Source: SNAP01 sp049671745
GTDB taxonomy: Bacteria > Bacteroidota > Bacteroidia > Bacteroidales > Marinifilaceae
Direction of reading: 5' to 3'
DNA: 22,365 nucleotides
Assembly: GCA_049671745.1 (NCBI GenBank)
Contig: JBATVL010000009.1
Coordinates: 1 to 22,365, forward strand
The notes under the pieces were generated by a model. The model did not search any database, was not told the DNA's origin, and saw only the letters and a list, made by a program, of their open reading frames with translations. Every line of letters starts with the position of its first letter. Within the stretch, counting starts at the first letter, position 1. A program made the position numbers and the translations under genes. Shown piece after piece: positions 1 to 7,155 of the stretch.

Positions 1-2
1 AT

Positions 3-122
3 TCTAAAATTCAACTAGCTAAAAAGAGAGCTAGAGGTTATAGAAATATTGATAACTTTATCAACATGATATACTTTACATGTGGTAAATTAAAATTTGA
101 TTACCCACTATATTCCATATAG
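3..122 (+). CDS. ISL3-like transposase, C-terminal fragment (5' part outside window)
   Basis: Frame 3 is open from the first bases to a TAG at 120-122 and encodes 39 residues, ending in GKLKFDYPLYSI. The segment KKRARGYRNIDNF matches the conserved C-terminal block of ISL3-family DDE transposases (K-R-A-x-G-Y-R-N-x-x-N-F). Bacteroidetes members commonly end in a similar FDYPLY tail. The rest of the gene lies upstream of the window, so I cannot tell whether the element is intact. No terminal inverted repeat is recognisable between the stop and the apbE start at 172; GGGTCTATAT on the minus strand just after the stop (near 117-126) is a possible but unproven end. The family call rests on the C-terminal motif only. 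Confidence 0.75.
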   Translation, partial: SKIQLAKKRARGYRNIDNFINMIYFTCGKLKFDYPLYSI

Positions 123-138
123 ACCCAAATATATTTAC

Positions 139-146
139 TACTTTTG
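139..146 (+). promoter_or_regulatory. Putative Bacteroidetes -7 promoter element for apbE
   Basis: TACTTTTG fits the Bacteroidetes -7 consensus TAnnTTTG and sits 26 bp before the apbE ATG. There is no convincing -33 TTTG at the usual 19-21 bp spacing, so only half of the promoter is supported. It lies just after the transposase stop codon, so it could belong to the insertion-sequence end or to the original apbE upstream region. Confidence 0.45.
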
Positions 147-171
147 TGTCAAAATAATTAAATCTTATATT

Positions 172-1146
172 ATGAAGAGAGTCTCAATTCTTTTTATTGT
201 TCTTGCTTCACTATTGTTTACTTCTTGTGGTAATAAGTATCAATATGATGAAGGGTATATTTTTGGAACAACATATCATGTAATTTATCAATCTAATAAA
301 AATATAAAGAAAGATTATAGGTTTAAACTTCAAGAGGTGGATAATTCTCTTTCTTCTTTTAATAAGAACTCTATAATAAGTAAGGTAAATAACAATGTAG
401 ATGTGGAATGTGATTCTATGTTTATAGAAGTTTTTAAGGCCTCTCAGAAATTGTCAGAAATTACAGAAGGAGCTTTTGATATAACTGTTGCTCCATTAGT
501 AAATGCTTGGGGTTTTGGCTTTAAGAAGTACAATGACAATGTACATATCGACAGTTTAATGAATTTTGTTGGTTACAAGAAAGTTCGTTTAGAGAATAAA
601 AGAATAATAAAATCTATATCTAATCTTAAATTGATTACATCTGCAATAGCTAAAGGTTATGGAGTTGATGTTGTGGCTAATTATCTTGAATCTAAGGGGA
701 TAAATAATTACATGGTTGAGATTGGTGGTGAGATAAGAGCAAAAGGTCTAAGCGAAAAGAATAATGCCTGGCGAGTTGGTATAGACAAACCAATAGATGA
801 TGTAAGTGCAGAGAATAGAGAATTACAAGATGTTTTAGAAATGACAGAAGGAGCCCTTGCCACATCAGGTAATTACAGAAATTTTTATGTGAAAGATGGT
901 AAGAAATATTCTCATACTATAGATCCACGTACAGGATACCCTGTTCAGCACGGTCTGTTAAGTGCCTCTGTAAAGGCTAAAAATTGCATGTTAGCCGATG
1001 CTTATGCAACATCTTTTATGGTACTTGGTTTAGAAAAAACTAAGGAAATAGTAAATAATGATAAATCTCTAGAAGCATATATTATATATAGTGTTCATGG
1101 TGAATTGAAGGTGTGGGAATCTGCTTCTTTCAGAAAGAATAAATAA
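172..1146 (+). CDS. apbE: FAD:protein FMN transferase, ApbE lipoprotein
   Basis: ApbE enzymes attach FMN covalently to threonine or serine of partner proteins such as the NqrB/NqrC or RnfG subunits of Na+-pumping complexes, on the outer side of the inner membrane. The 324-residue product has a lipoprotein signal with lipobox FTSC and lipidated Cys19. Family motifs seen in order are GTTYHVIY, DITVAPLVNAWGFG, the flavin-binding stretch IAKGYGVDVV followed by MVEIGGEI, ALATSGNYRNF, and the metal-site region YSHTIDPRTGYP with LADAYAT. The ATG at 172 is chosen because it starts directly at the signal peptide. An upstream in-frame ATG at 97 would add 25 residues before the signal and overlap the transposase. 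No nqr or rnf genes are in view, so the partner is unknown. The left neighbour is an IS fragment, which may have separated apbE from its original context. Confidence 0.93.
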   Translation: MKRVSILFIVLASLLFTSCGNKYQYDEGYIFGTTYHVIYQSNKNIKKDYRFKLQEVDNSLSSFNKNSIISKVNNNVDVECDSMFIEVFKASQKLSEITEGAFDITVAPLVNAWGFGFKKYNDNVHIDSLMNFVGYKKVRLENKRIIKSISNLKLITSAIAKGYGVDVVANYLESKGINNYMVEIGGEIRAKGLSEKNNAWRVGIDKPIDDVSAENRELQDVLEMTEGALATSGNYRNFYVKDGKKYSHTIDPRTGYPVQHGLLSASVKAKNCMLADAYATSFMVLGLEKTKEIVNNDKSLEAYIIYSVHGELKVWESASFRKNK

Positions 1147-1195
1147 GGAGTAAAAGAGATCAATTCCTAAATATTAATTAATAAAATTAGCTTTT

Positions 1196-2131
1196 ATGTA
1201 CAAGTGGGGACACGACAAAAGATATAATGATTTCTCTTCATATTTTAAGAGAATATTTTCAGAGAGAGTACAGAAGGTTTCAATAGATGCAGGCTTTACT
1301 TGTCCTAATAGAGATGGTAAAAAATCTGTGGGTGGCTGTACATACTGTATAAACGAAAGTTTTAATCCTTCGTATTGTACGCCAGAGAAATCTGTAACAA
1401 GACAAATAGAGGATGGTATAGCCTTCTTTAACGAGAAATATAAGGCACAGAAATACCTAGCATATTTTCAAGCATATTCAAATACATATGCACCTATAGA
1501 AGTTTTAAAGGAGTTATACTCAGAAGCTTTGAAACATCAAAAGGTGATAGGAATAGTAGTGGCAACTCGTCCTGATTGTGTTAATGATGAGATTCTAGAG
1601 TATCTAGAGGAACTTGCAAAGGATTACTATGTGGTAATAGAATACGGTATAGAATCGTGCAATGACAAAGCTCTAGAATTTATGAATAGAGGACATGTTT
1701 ATGCTGAGGCAGAAGAAGCTATCTTAAAGACAGCTGGAAGAGGTATACATATTGGTGCTCATTTAGTTATGGGACTTGCTTTTGATGACTACGATACTAT
1801 GTTGGAGAATGCAGTAAAGGTGTCTAAACTTCCAATAGAGACTCTTAAGTTGCATCAATTACAGGTGCTTGAGAAGACAATGATGGCAAAACAATACAGA
1901 GAGAATCCAGATCTTTTTACAATGTTCACTTTGGATGGATATCTTGACTTTTTAGTAGACGTTATAGAAAGAATTAATCCAGACGTTTATCTAGAAAGAT
2001 TTATAAATCAAGCTCCAAAGGATATGATAATTGCTCCAAAATGGGGAGGTGTAAAAAACTTTGAGTTTATCGCAAAAGTAGAGAAAGGTTTAAAAGCCAG
2101 AGATACTTATCAAGGAAAATTATACAAATAA
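1196..2131 (+). CDS. TIGR01212-family radical SAM protein (YhcC-like)
   Basis: This 311-residue protein belongs to the YhcC/TIGR01212 radical SAM family, whose reaction is not established. The iron-sulphur ligands are Cys36, Cys48 and Cys51 in CPNRDGKKSVGGCTYC, a long-spaced variant (C-x11-C-x2-C) of the usual CxxxCxxC motif, as found in this family. Other family marks are FQAYSNTYAP, VATRPDC, VIEYGIES and HLVMGL, which form the SAM-binding barrel, and LKLHQLQVL in the C-terminal half. The length is normal for the family. It follows apbE by 49 bp with no terminator, and the next gene starts one base after its stop, so the three genes probably share a transcript. Confidence 0.9.
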   Translation: MYKWGHDKRYNDFSSYFKRIFSERVQKVSIDAGFTCPNRDGKKSVGGCTYCINESFNPSYCTPEKSVTRQIEDGIAFFNEKYKAQKYLAYFQAYSNTYAPIEVLKELYSEALKHQKVIGIVVATRPDCVNDEILEYLEELAKDYYVVIEYGIESCNDKALEFMNRGHVYAEAEEAILKTAGRGIHIGAHLVMGLAFDDYDTMLENAVKVSKLPIETLKLHQLQVLEKTMMAKQYRENPDLFTMFTLDGYLDFLVDVIERINPDVYLERFINQAPKDMIIAPKWGGVKNFEFIAKVEKGLKARDTYQGKLYK

Positions 2132-2132
2132 A

Positions 2133-2624
2133 ATGAACGGTCAACAACAAGTATACGATTATCTAAAGAGTTTAAATATAGAGTTTGAATATCACGAACA
2201 TGCAGAAGCTCCAACAATAGAGATTGCACGCCAGTATTGGGAAGGACATGATGGATTACATTGCAAAAACATATTTTTAAGAAACCATAAAGGTAAGAAA
2301 CATTATCTTGTGGTACTCGATTGTGATCAGTCTGTAGTGATGAAAGATTTAGAACAAAAATTAAATCAAGGTAAGTTGTCATTTGCTTCAGAGCAGAGAA
2401 TGGAAAAATATCTAGGTTTAAAACCTGGTTCTGTTAGCCCTTTTGGTTTAGTTAATGATAAGGATCATCACGTACATTGCTTTTTTGATAAGAACCTATT
2501 AAATGCAGAAAAGTTATGTTTTCATCCCAATATAAATACAGCTTCTTTAACTATAAGTAAAGAAGATTTTCTATTATATTTAGATAATATAGGAAATTCC
2601 TATGAGTTTATAGATCTATATTAA
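2133..2624 (+). CDS. YbaK/ProX-family aminoacyl-tRNA deacylase (prolyl-tRNA synthetase-associated domain)
   Basis: This 163-residue single-domain protein resembles free-standing ProX/PrdX editing proteins, which hydrolyse alanine mischarged on tRNA(Pro) in the cytoplasm. The family features seen are the N-terminal EYHEHAEAPTIE, CKNIFLRN with the expected catalytic lysine (Lys45), HYLVVLDCDQSV, and the C-terminal LGLKPGSVSPFGL followed by VHCFFD. The ATG begins one base after the stop of the radical SAM gene, which supports co-translation. A strong hairpin terminator follows the stop. The tRNA(Pro) specificity is inferred from family resemblance (GSVSPFGL and HEHAEAPT are closer to ProX than to YbaK); activity on another mischarged tRNA is possible. 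Confidence 0.88.
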   Translation: MNGQQQVYDYLKSLNIEFEYHEHAEAPTIEIARQYWEGHDGLHCKNIFLRNHKGKKHYLVVLDCDQSVVMKDLEQKLNQGKLSFASEQRMEKYLGLKPGSVSPFGLVNDKDHHVHCFFDKNLLNAEKLCFHPNINTASLTISKEDFLLYLDNIGNSYEFIDLY

Positions 2625-2629
2625 ATAAC

Positions 2630-2670
2630 AAAAGCCATCTCAACCTAAGTTGTATATGGCTTTTATTTTG
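2630..2670 (+). terminator. Rho-independent terminator after the apbE-radical SAM-ProX group
   Basis: AAAAGCCAT (2630-2638) pairs perfectly with ATGGCTTTT (2656-2664). A small inner CAAC/GTTG pairing tops the stem, and a T-rich tail (ATTTTG) follows. It lies 5 bp after the deacylase stop. Confidence 0.75.
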
Positions 2671-2802
2671 CATTTTTACTATCGATCTCTTAAATCAGTG
2701 GCAAATATATATTAAGTGATCTTTATAGAATAATATTAATAAAAAATGTACTATAATTCTTTTAAATGTTATATTTTTAACATCTGAAGTAAATAGATAA
2801 AT
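2671..2802. other. Intergenic upstream region of the ACT-domain gene with two inverted repeats
   Basis: No gene is seen here. An imperfect inverted repeat pairs GATCTCTTAA (2684-2693) with TTAAGTGATC (2712-2721), nine of ten bases, across an 18-bp spacer. A second one, ATGTTA (2766-2771) with TAACAT (2778-2783), overlaps a weak -7-like TATATTTT (2770-2777) 25 bp before the next ATG. No clear -33 element was found. Both repeats could be operators or chance in AT-rich DNA. Confidence 0.3.
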
Positions 2803-3456
2803 ATGAAAACAATAGCTCAAATAGCAGAAAACTTAGTAAAGGAAAAACCTTTTCTTGTAGAATCTTTAGCAGATGGATTAATTAATTTATCATCTTTAGC
2901 AAGGAAGATACAGCCAGAGATAGAGGCTACCTTAAAAAAAGAAGTGCAATCTGGTGCTATAGTAATGGCATTAAAGAGATTAGTACCTAGTTTGCAAGTA
3001 ACACAGAATATAAAACTTAAGAAGATGTTGTCTTCTATAGGTGATTTGATTTTGCGTTCAAATCTATCTGATTATTCTTTTAAGAATTCAGATACTCTAA
3101 TGGCATGCCAAATAGAACTAATGAGTGTAATAGGTAGTGATAACGAGATTTTTTATACAATAGTTCAAGGTGTACACGAAACAAATATTGTTGCATCTTC
3201 AACACTTCAGAAAGATATAAATAGAATCTTTGCTAAAGAAAGATCTATAATAAAACAAGAGAATTTATCTTCAATAACTTTAAAATTACCACTAGGCAAT
3301 GTTATGCAGCCAGGACTTTATTATTTTATTTTAAAGGAATTAGCTTGGGAGGGTATAAATATTGTAGAGATAGTATCCACTTCACACGAATTCACTTTAT
3401 TAGTGAACGATGAGGACATAGATAAGGCTTTCTTGGTAATAAAGAAATTCAAATAA
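2803..3456 (+). CDS. ACT-domain protein with possible N-terminal helix-turn-helix
   Basis: This is a 217-residue soluble protein. Residues about 157-215 form a recognisable ACT domain: beta strand SSITLKLPL, then GNVMQPGLYYFILKELAWEGINIVEIVSTSHEFTLL in pieces, with the Gly-Leu helix start and the strand pair typical of amino-acid-sensing ACT modules. Such C-termini lead automated tools to name similar proteins aspartate kinase, but no kinase domain is present here. Residues 16-60 (FLVESLADGLINLSSLARKI and the following helices) look like a winged-helix or helix-turn-helix fold. Residues 90-150 may hold a second, degenerate ACT repeat. An amino-acid-responsive regulator is a reasonable inference, but target and ligand are unknown. 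It is a single-gene unit between two terminators. Confidence 0.75.
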   Translation: MKTIAQIAENLVKEKPFLVESLADGLINLSSLARKIQPEIEATLKKEVQSGAIVMALKRLVPSLQVTQNIKLKKMLSSIGDLILRSNLSDYSFKNSDTLMACQIELMSVIGSDNEIFYTIVQGVHETNIVASSTLQKDINRIFAKERSIIKQENLSSITLKLPLGNVMQPGLYYFILKELAWEGINIVEIVSTSHEFTLLVNDEDIDKAFLVIKKFK

Positions 3457-3470
3457 ATTCTAGATAACAG

Positions 3471-3508
3471 AAAAAGAGAGAGCTCAATAAAGCTCTCTCT
3501 CTTTTTAT
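3471..3508. terminator. Bidirectional terminator between the convergent ACT gene and glk
   Basis: GAGAGAGCT (3476-3484) pairs with AGCTCTCTC (3491-3499) around a 6-nt loop. AAAAA flanks the left side and TTTTT the right side, so a U-tract follows the hairpin on either strand. It lies between the stops of the two converging genes. Confidence 0.85.
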
Positions 3509-3510
3509 AT

Positions 3511-4455
3511 TTAAATCTCCCAAGCCATAGCACTTGCTCCAAGAATAGCAGCATTAGTATCTATGCCCGAAGGTAGAAGTTTAACCTTACCTTTAAATAT
3601 AGTCATCATATTAGCCTCCATAGCCTCGCGTGTTGGGCCAAAGATATATTCACTAGCCTTTGCCAAACCACCAAGTAAAAATATAGCTTCTGGATTAGTA
3701 ATAACAACAAGATCAGCAAGAGCTTGTCCTAATCTTTTTCCAGTATAGTTGAATGTTTCTAAAGCAATGGCATCTCCTGAAAGTGCCTCGTTATGAACAA
3801 TTTTAGCATTAAGTTCATTAAAAGGAATATCTCTTAATTTACTTTCATAATTATGCTTAGCAAGCATTTTGTAAACTGTTCTTTTAACTCCAGTAGCAGA
3901 AACATAAGTTTCAAGACAACCTTTCTTTCCGCAGCCACATTCTCTACCATGACGAGTAACAGTAACATGTCCCATTTCTCCAGCAAGTCCATCATGTCCA
4001 TAAAGAACTTTACCATCAACTACAATGCCGCTTCCAAGTCCAGTACCAAGAGTGATAGTTACAAAATTCTTCATTCCCTTAGCATTACCATAAACCATCT
4101 CACCAATAGCCGCTGCATTAGCGTCATTATTGATATATATAGGCATATCGAAATGTTCTTTTAACAAATCAATAAGGTGAATAGTACCTTTCCATTGTAG
4201 ATTTGCAGCATTGTCAATCGTTCCAGTAAGATAATTAGCATTTGGTGCACCAATACCAATTCCTATAAATTCATGCTCAGCCTTTAAAGGTTCAAACACT
4301 CTATTTATCTCAGTAACCAGATCAGTAATATACTCTTTAAGATCTGTTTTCGCCTGAGTTGGCAATTTACTCTCTGCTATACAATTTCCTTCCTTATCAA
4401 CGAAACCGAAGGCTGTGTTAGTTCCCCCTATATCAATTCCAAGTGCTAATTTCAT
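3511..4455 (-). CDS. glk: ROK-family glucokinase
   Basis: This 314-residue cytoplasmic kinase belongs to the ROK family and most likely phosphorylates glucose with ATP. It shows the N-terminal phosphate-binding motif GIDIGGTNT (Gly6-Thr14), the catalytic aspartate Asp111 in INNDANAAA, the second phosphate loop TLGTGLGSG (135-143), the sugar-binding GEMGH (159-163), and the zinc site made by His163 with Cys173, Cys175 and Cys180 in CGCGKKGCLETY. The length is normal. ROK repressors carry an extra N-terminal DNA-binding domain, which is absent here. Glucose specificity is inferred; a fructokinase or N-acetylhexosamine kinase cannot be excluded. It has its own -7-like element, and no terminator separates it from yeiH upstream, so read-through is possible. 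Confidence 0.92.
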   Translation of the reverse strand: MKLALGIDIGGTNTAFGFVDKEGNCIAESKLPTQAKTDLKEYITDLVTEINRVFEPLKAEHEFIGIGIGAPNANYLTGTIDNAANLQWKGTIHLIDLLKEHFDMPIYINNDANAAAIGEMVYGNAKGMKNFVTITLGTGLGSGIVVDGKVLYGHDGLAGEMGHVTVTRHGRECGCGKKGCLETYVSATGVKRTVYKMLAKHNYESKLRDIPFNELNAKIVHNEALSGDAIALETFNYTGKRLGQALADLVVITNPEAIFLLGGLAKASEYIFGPTREAMEANMMTIFKGKVKLLPSGIDTNAAILGASAMAWEI

Positions 4456-4480
4456 ATTTATATTGTTAGTGTGTGTGCAC

Positions 4481-4488
4481 CAAAAGTA
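4481..4488 (-). promoter_or_regulatory. Putative -7 promoter element for glk
   Basis: On the minus strand the sequence reads TACTTTTG, matching TAnnTTTG, 25 bp before the glk ATG. No good -33 match is present at 19-21 bp. The same octamer also precedes apbE (139-146) and occurs near the window end (22267-22274). Confidence 0.5.
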
Positions 4489-4529
4489 TGAAAATTATCC
4501 TATATTCATATTATAAATTAGTGAAGTAT

Positions 4530-5465
4530 TTAGCATGCTAATAAATAAAAAGAACTAGTAGCAATGATAATCCAAAGACTTATACCTAGAAGAATAGATT
4601 TTAAACCTGCATTTTTAATGGATTCTATCGAAAGTGACAATCCAATAAAGAAAAGAGCAAGTAACATACCTTTATGTCCTAACCAATAAAGATGATCATA
4701 AGAAGTAGTCCATTGAGGAATAAAATGTGAAATTGCAATTGCAATTACAAAGAAAAGAATAAACCAAGGAATTTTAATCTTCTTACCATCTGTTTTATAG
4801 AAAAGAGAAGTAACAAAAGCTACTGGAATAATCCATAGTGCACGAGTCAGTTTAACAGTTGTTGCAATCTCTAGAGCTCTTTCTCCATATGCACTACCGG
4901 CACCTACAACAGAACTAGTATCATGAATAGCGATAGCTGCCCAATATCCAAAATGTTCCTGGTCTATTCCAAAAAGGTGACCTAAAAACGGAAATAAGAA
5001 AAGCGCTACTGCATTTAAAATAAAAACCACCCCCATGGCAAAAGAAATCTGATTATTCTTAGCCTGTATAACAGGAGCAATAGCGGCAATAGCAGAACCA
5101 CCACAAATAGCCGTACCACATGCAATAAGATAAGCAGTTTTTTTCTCTACTTTGAATATCTTTCCAAGCACTATACCAATAAGTATAGTAGAAATAACTG
5201 AAAAGACAGTTATTTTTAAGCCTACCTGATTAGTTTCCATTATTTGATCGAAGTTCATACCAAAACCCATTAAAACAACAGAGGCTTGTAATAGTTTCGA
5301 ACTAATTGAAGATTTCTCTATACTAGATTTCTCTCCCGGAATTAAAGAAATAATAATCCCTAATCCCAAGGCTAATCCCGAGGAGATAAAGGGAAACAAA
5401 CAAAGTACTGCAATTAGCAATACTACCTTTGTTCTGATAGTTAAGATGATTTTAGATTTATCCAT
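4530..5465 (-). CDS. yeiH: YeiH-family (UPF0324) putative sulfate exporter, membrane protein
   Basis: This 311-residue inner-membrane protein has about nine to ten hydrophobic segments. Family signatures are ASVVLMGFGMNF (61-72), ACGTAICGGSAIAAIAPVIQA (about 115-135, given here in its key glycine and cysteine positions), and AIHDTSSVVGAGSAYG (about 179-194). The family is annotated as a putative sulfate exporter, but the substrate is not firmly known. It lies 69 bp downstream of a co-oriented LysR gene, and that gap contains a full promoter with two palindromes. The pairing of yeiH with a LysR gene is also seen in enterobacteria (yeiE-yeiH), which supports regulation of this transporter by its neighbour. 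The stop codon sits inside the 12-bp palindrome TTAGCATGCTAA. Confidence 0.92.
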   Translation of the reverse strand: MDKSKIILTIRTKVVLLIAVLCLFPFISSGLALGLGIIISLIPGEKSSIEKSSISSKLLQASVVLMGFGMNFDQIMETNQVGLKITVFSVISTILIGIVLGKIFKVEKKTAYLIACGTAICGGSAIAAIAPVIQAKNNQISFAMGVVFILNAVALFLFPFLGHLFGIDQEHFGYWAAIAIHDTSSVVGAGSAYGERALEIATTVKLTRALWIIPVAFVTSLFYKTDGKKIKIPWFILFFVIAIAISHFIPQWTTSYDHLYWLGHKGMLLALFFIGLSLSIESIKNAGLKSILLGISLWIIIATSSFYLLAC

Positions 5466-5489
5466 TTTGTCATATTTTTATACGACAAA
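5466..5489 (-). repeat. Inverted repeat in the 5' leader of yeiH
   Basis: TTTGTC (5466-5471) pairs with GACAAA (5484-5489). After one mismatch, TAT/ATA extends the stem around a short T-rich loop. It ends directly at the yeiH start codon, so in RNA it would cover the ribosome-binding region. It also overlaps the -7 element, so it could act at DNA or RNA level, or be coincidental. Confidence 0.35.
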
Positions 5490-5517
5490 TCTAAGTGCTT
5501 GTTATAACTAAAGCAAA
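5486..5517 (-). promoter_or_regulatory. Complete Bacteroidetes-type promoter for yeiH
   Basis: Read on the minus strand, TTTG (5517-5514) and TAGATTTG (5493-5486) match the -33 and -7 consensus TTTG / TAnnTTTG exactly and are separated by exactly 20 bp, within the usual 19-21. Predicted transcription starts near 5480, giving a leader of about 15 nt. The palindrome GTTATAAC at 5501-5508 lies inside the spacer. Confidence 0.75.
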
Positions 5518-5541
5518 TAGATAATTATTACCAGTTATAAC
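5501..5541. promoter_or_regulatory. Candidate LysR operator: two GTTATAAC palindromes 33 bp apart
   Basis: GTTATAAC occurs at 5501-5508 and 5534-5541. Each copy is self-complementary and the centres are 33 bp apart, close to three helical turns. Relative to the predicted yeiH start they are centred near -24 and -57, which resembles the activation and recognition sites of LysR-type regulators. The distal copy overlaps the last codons of the LysR gene. An ATAATTAT palindrome (5521-5528) lies between them. Confidence 0.5.
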
Positions 5542-6428
5542 TTTTGGTTATAGTCTTCCAGGAAATTAATGAATATATCAACAAAGCCATGTCGCGGTCC
5601 TTTTGGTAGTGCAATTCTGAAATTTCTTAATATCTGCATACCCTTAATAGGTAGAATCTTAATGGTGTTTAATTGCAATTCCTTTTCTATAGAGCGAATA
5701 GACACAAGTCCTATAGCATCATATTGACTAAGAAAATTCTTTATAGCTTCAGTGCTCCCCAGATGAATAACAATATTAAGTTTATCGATTTCAATATTTT
5801 CTTTAGTGAAATGTTTCTCAATAACTTGCAAAGTACCTGACCCAACCTCTCTAAGAACAAGAGGTATTGTATTCAGATCAGATATATTAAGATATTTAAG
5901 TTTAGCAAAGCTAGTTTGTGTTCCTACAATAGCAACAATTTCATCCTCTATAAAATTCTGGTAATTAAAATCTGATTTAGAAGTTTGATTCTCAACAAGA
6001 GCAATATCTATCTTTCCTTTAGATAACATTTGTTCCATTTCAAATGAATTTCCGTTCAGGATTTCTAAACTAATATTTGGATATCTAGTGTGAAAATTAG
6101 CAAGAATATTTGGTATAAGATACTGTGTTATAGAAGATGAAGCTCCAATTCGCAAAGTTCCCTTATGTGAATTTTTAAGAGCTCCCAGATTACAATTCAA
6201 ATCAGAATGTAAAGAATAAGCTTTTTGAGCGTATATGTAAACAATTGATCCTGCAGGAGTAAGAGAAATTCTATTGCCCTTTCTGAGAAAAAGAGCAATA
6301 TCATGAGTCTTTTCCAGTTCTTTGATTTGCTTTGACACAGCAGGTTGGCTAATAAACAACTGTTCTGCTGCTTTAGAAAAACTTAAATTATTAGCAACTG
6401 CCAAAAATACCTTATATCTGAAATCCAT
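5535..6428 (-). CDS. LysR-family transcriptional regulator (YeiE/CysB-like class)
   Basis: This 297-residue DNA-binding regulator has an N-terminal winged helix-turn-helix (residues about 1-60): FLAVANNLSFSKAAEQLFIS, then QPAVSKQIKELE. A linker helix follows, and then a periplasmic-binding-like effector domain starting near GTLRIGASSSITQYLIP. The length is typical of the family. The gene lies 10 bp after the methyltransferase gene and 69 bp before yeiH, in the same direction. Many LysR regulators are divergent from their target; here the regulator sits upstream and co-oriented, and the operator-like palindromes are between the two. Control of yeiH is inferred from position and the promoter layout. 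The effector is not known. Confidence 0.92.
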   Translation of the reverse strand: MDFRYKVFLAVANNLSFSKAAEQLFISQPAVSKQIKELEKTHDIALFLRKGNRISLTPAGSIVYIYAQKAYSLHSDLNCNLGALKNSHKGTLRIGASSSITQYLIPNILANFHTRYPNISLEILNGNSFEMEQMLSKGKIDIALVENQTSKSDFNYQNFIEDEIVAIVGTQTSFAKLKYLNISDLNTIPLVLREVGSGTLQVIEKHFTKENIEIDKLNIVIHLGSTEAIKNFLSQYDAIGLVSIRSIEKELQLNTIKILPIKGMQILRNFRIALPKGPRHGFVDIFINFLEDYNQKL

Positions 6429-6438
6429 ATTATTTTAT

Positions 6439-7152
6439 TTATTTCATACGAGCATAAAAATCTCCAGTAAGAGCTTTATAATCATCAGTGTAGAAATGTC
6501 TTTGTTCCGTTTCCGAAATTAATTCTGATAACTCCACATCTGATTCGCAAGTAGATAGTTCCATTAAGATACGCTTAGGAATAGATCCTGGTTTAGGAAT
6601 AACCAAAGTTTTTCTATTTAGAAACATTCCCATAGAGTGTGCAATAGAGATGAATTCTTCACCCTCAACAATAGGCAGTACTATTGAAAGTATACCATCT
6701 GTGTTTAAGTGTTTTATGGCAAAAGCAATTATATCCTCAAAAGGAAGGCTGTCTGTATGCCTAGCTGTAGATTTTTTATTACATGCAGCCTTTGTAGAAT
6801 TAACGAAAAATGGGGGATTGCTAATAATGCTATCGTATTTCTCACTTGGATTATAATCTTGCAAAGACTTGTTTATAATAGAGAGTCTAGAAGTCCATGG
6901 ACATATGTCTATATTTTCTTGAGCTTGTTCAGAGGCTAAATCATCAATCTCCAAAGCTTCTATTATAGCTTCAGAATTTCTTTGTGCACACATTATTGCT
7001 ATAAGTCCAGTACCAGTACCTATGTCTAGAATTCTAGAGGCTTTATCAACTTTTGCCCAAGCTCCAAGAAGAACGCCATCAGTACCCACCTTCATTGCAG
7101 CTTTATCTTGATATATAGTGAATTGTTTAAATTCGAAGTAATTATTTGCCAT
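6439..7152 (-). CDS. tRNA1(Val) (adenine(37)-N6)-methyltransferase, TrmN6/YfiC-like
   Basis: This 237-residue SAM-dependent methyltransferase resembles E. coli YfiC/TrmN6, which methylates N6 of A37 in tRNA1(Val). It begins with YFEFKQFTIYQDKAAMKVGT, a family hallmark. The SAM loop is ILDIGTGTGLIAI (41-53), the acidic residue closing motif II is in EALEIDD (65-71), and the catalytic N6-adenine motif is NPPFF (112-116). It begins 3 bp after the TIGR02757 gene ends, so the two are almost certainly co-transcribed. The tRNA substrate is taken from the family name and has not been shown for this organism. Confidence 0.88.
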   Translation of the reverse strand: MANNYFEFKQFTIYQDKAAMKVGTDGVLLGAWAKVDKASRILDIGTGTGLIAIMCAQRNSEAIIEALEIDDLASEQAQENIDICPWTSRLSIINKSLQDYNPSEKYDSIISNPPFFVNSTKAACNKKSTARHTDSLPFEDIIAFAIKHLNTDGILSIVLPIVEGEEFISIAHSMGMFLNRKTLVIPKPGSIPKRILMELSTCESDVELSELISETEQRHFYTDDYKALTGDFYARMK

Positions 7153-7155
7153 AGT

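Noticed and set aside
97..171. Longer apbE start at 97 adding 25 residues
   Set aside because: It overlaps the transposase tail and places residues before the lipoprotein signal; the ATG at 172 begins exactly at MKRVSILF.
4530..4541. Palindrome TTAGCATGCTAA as a terminator for yeiH
   Set aside because: It includes the yeiH stop codon, has no loop and lacks a T-tract, so it is not a usable terminator.
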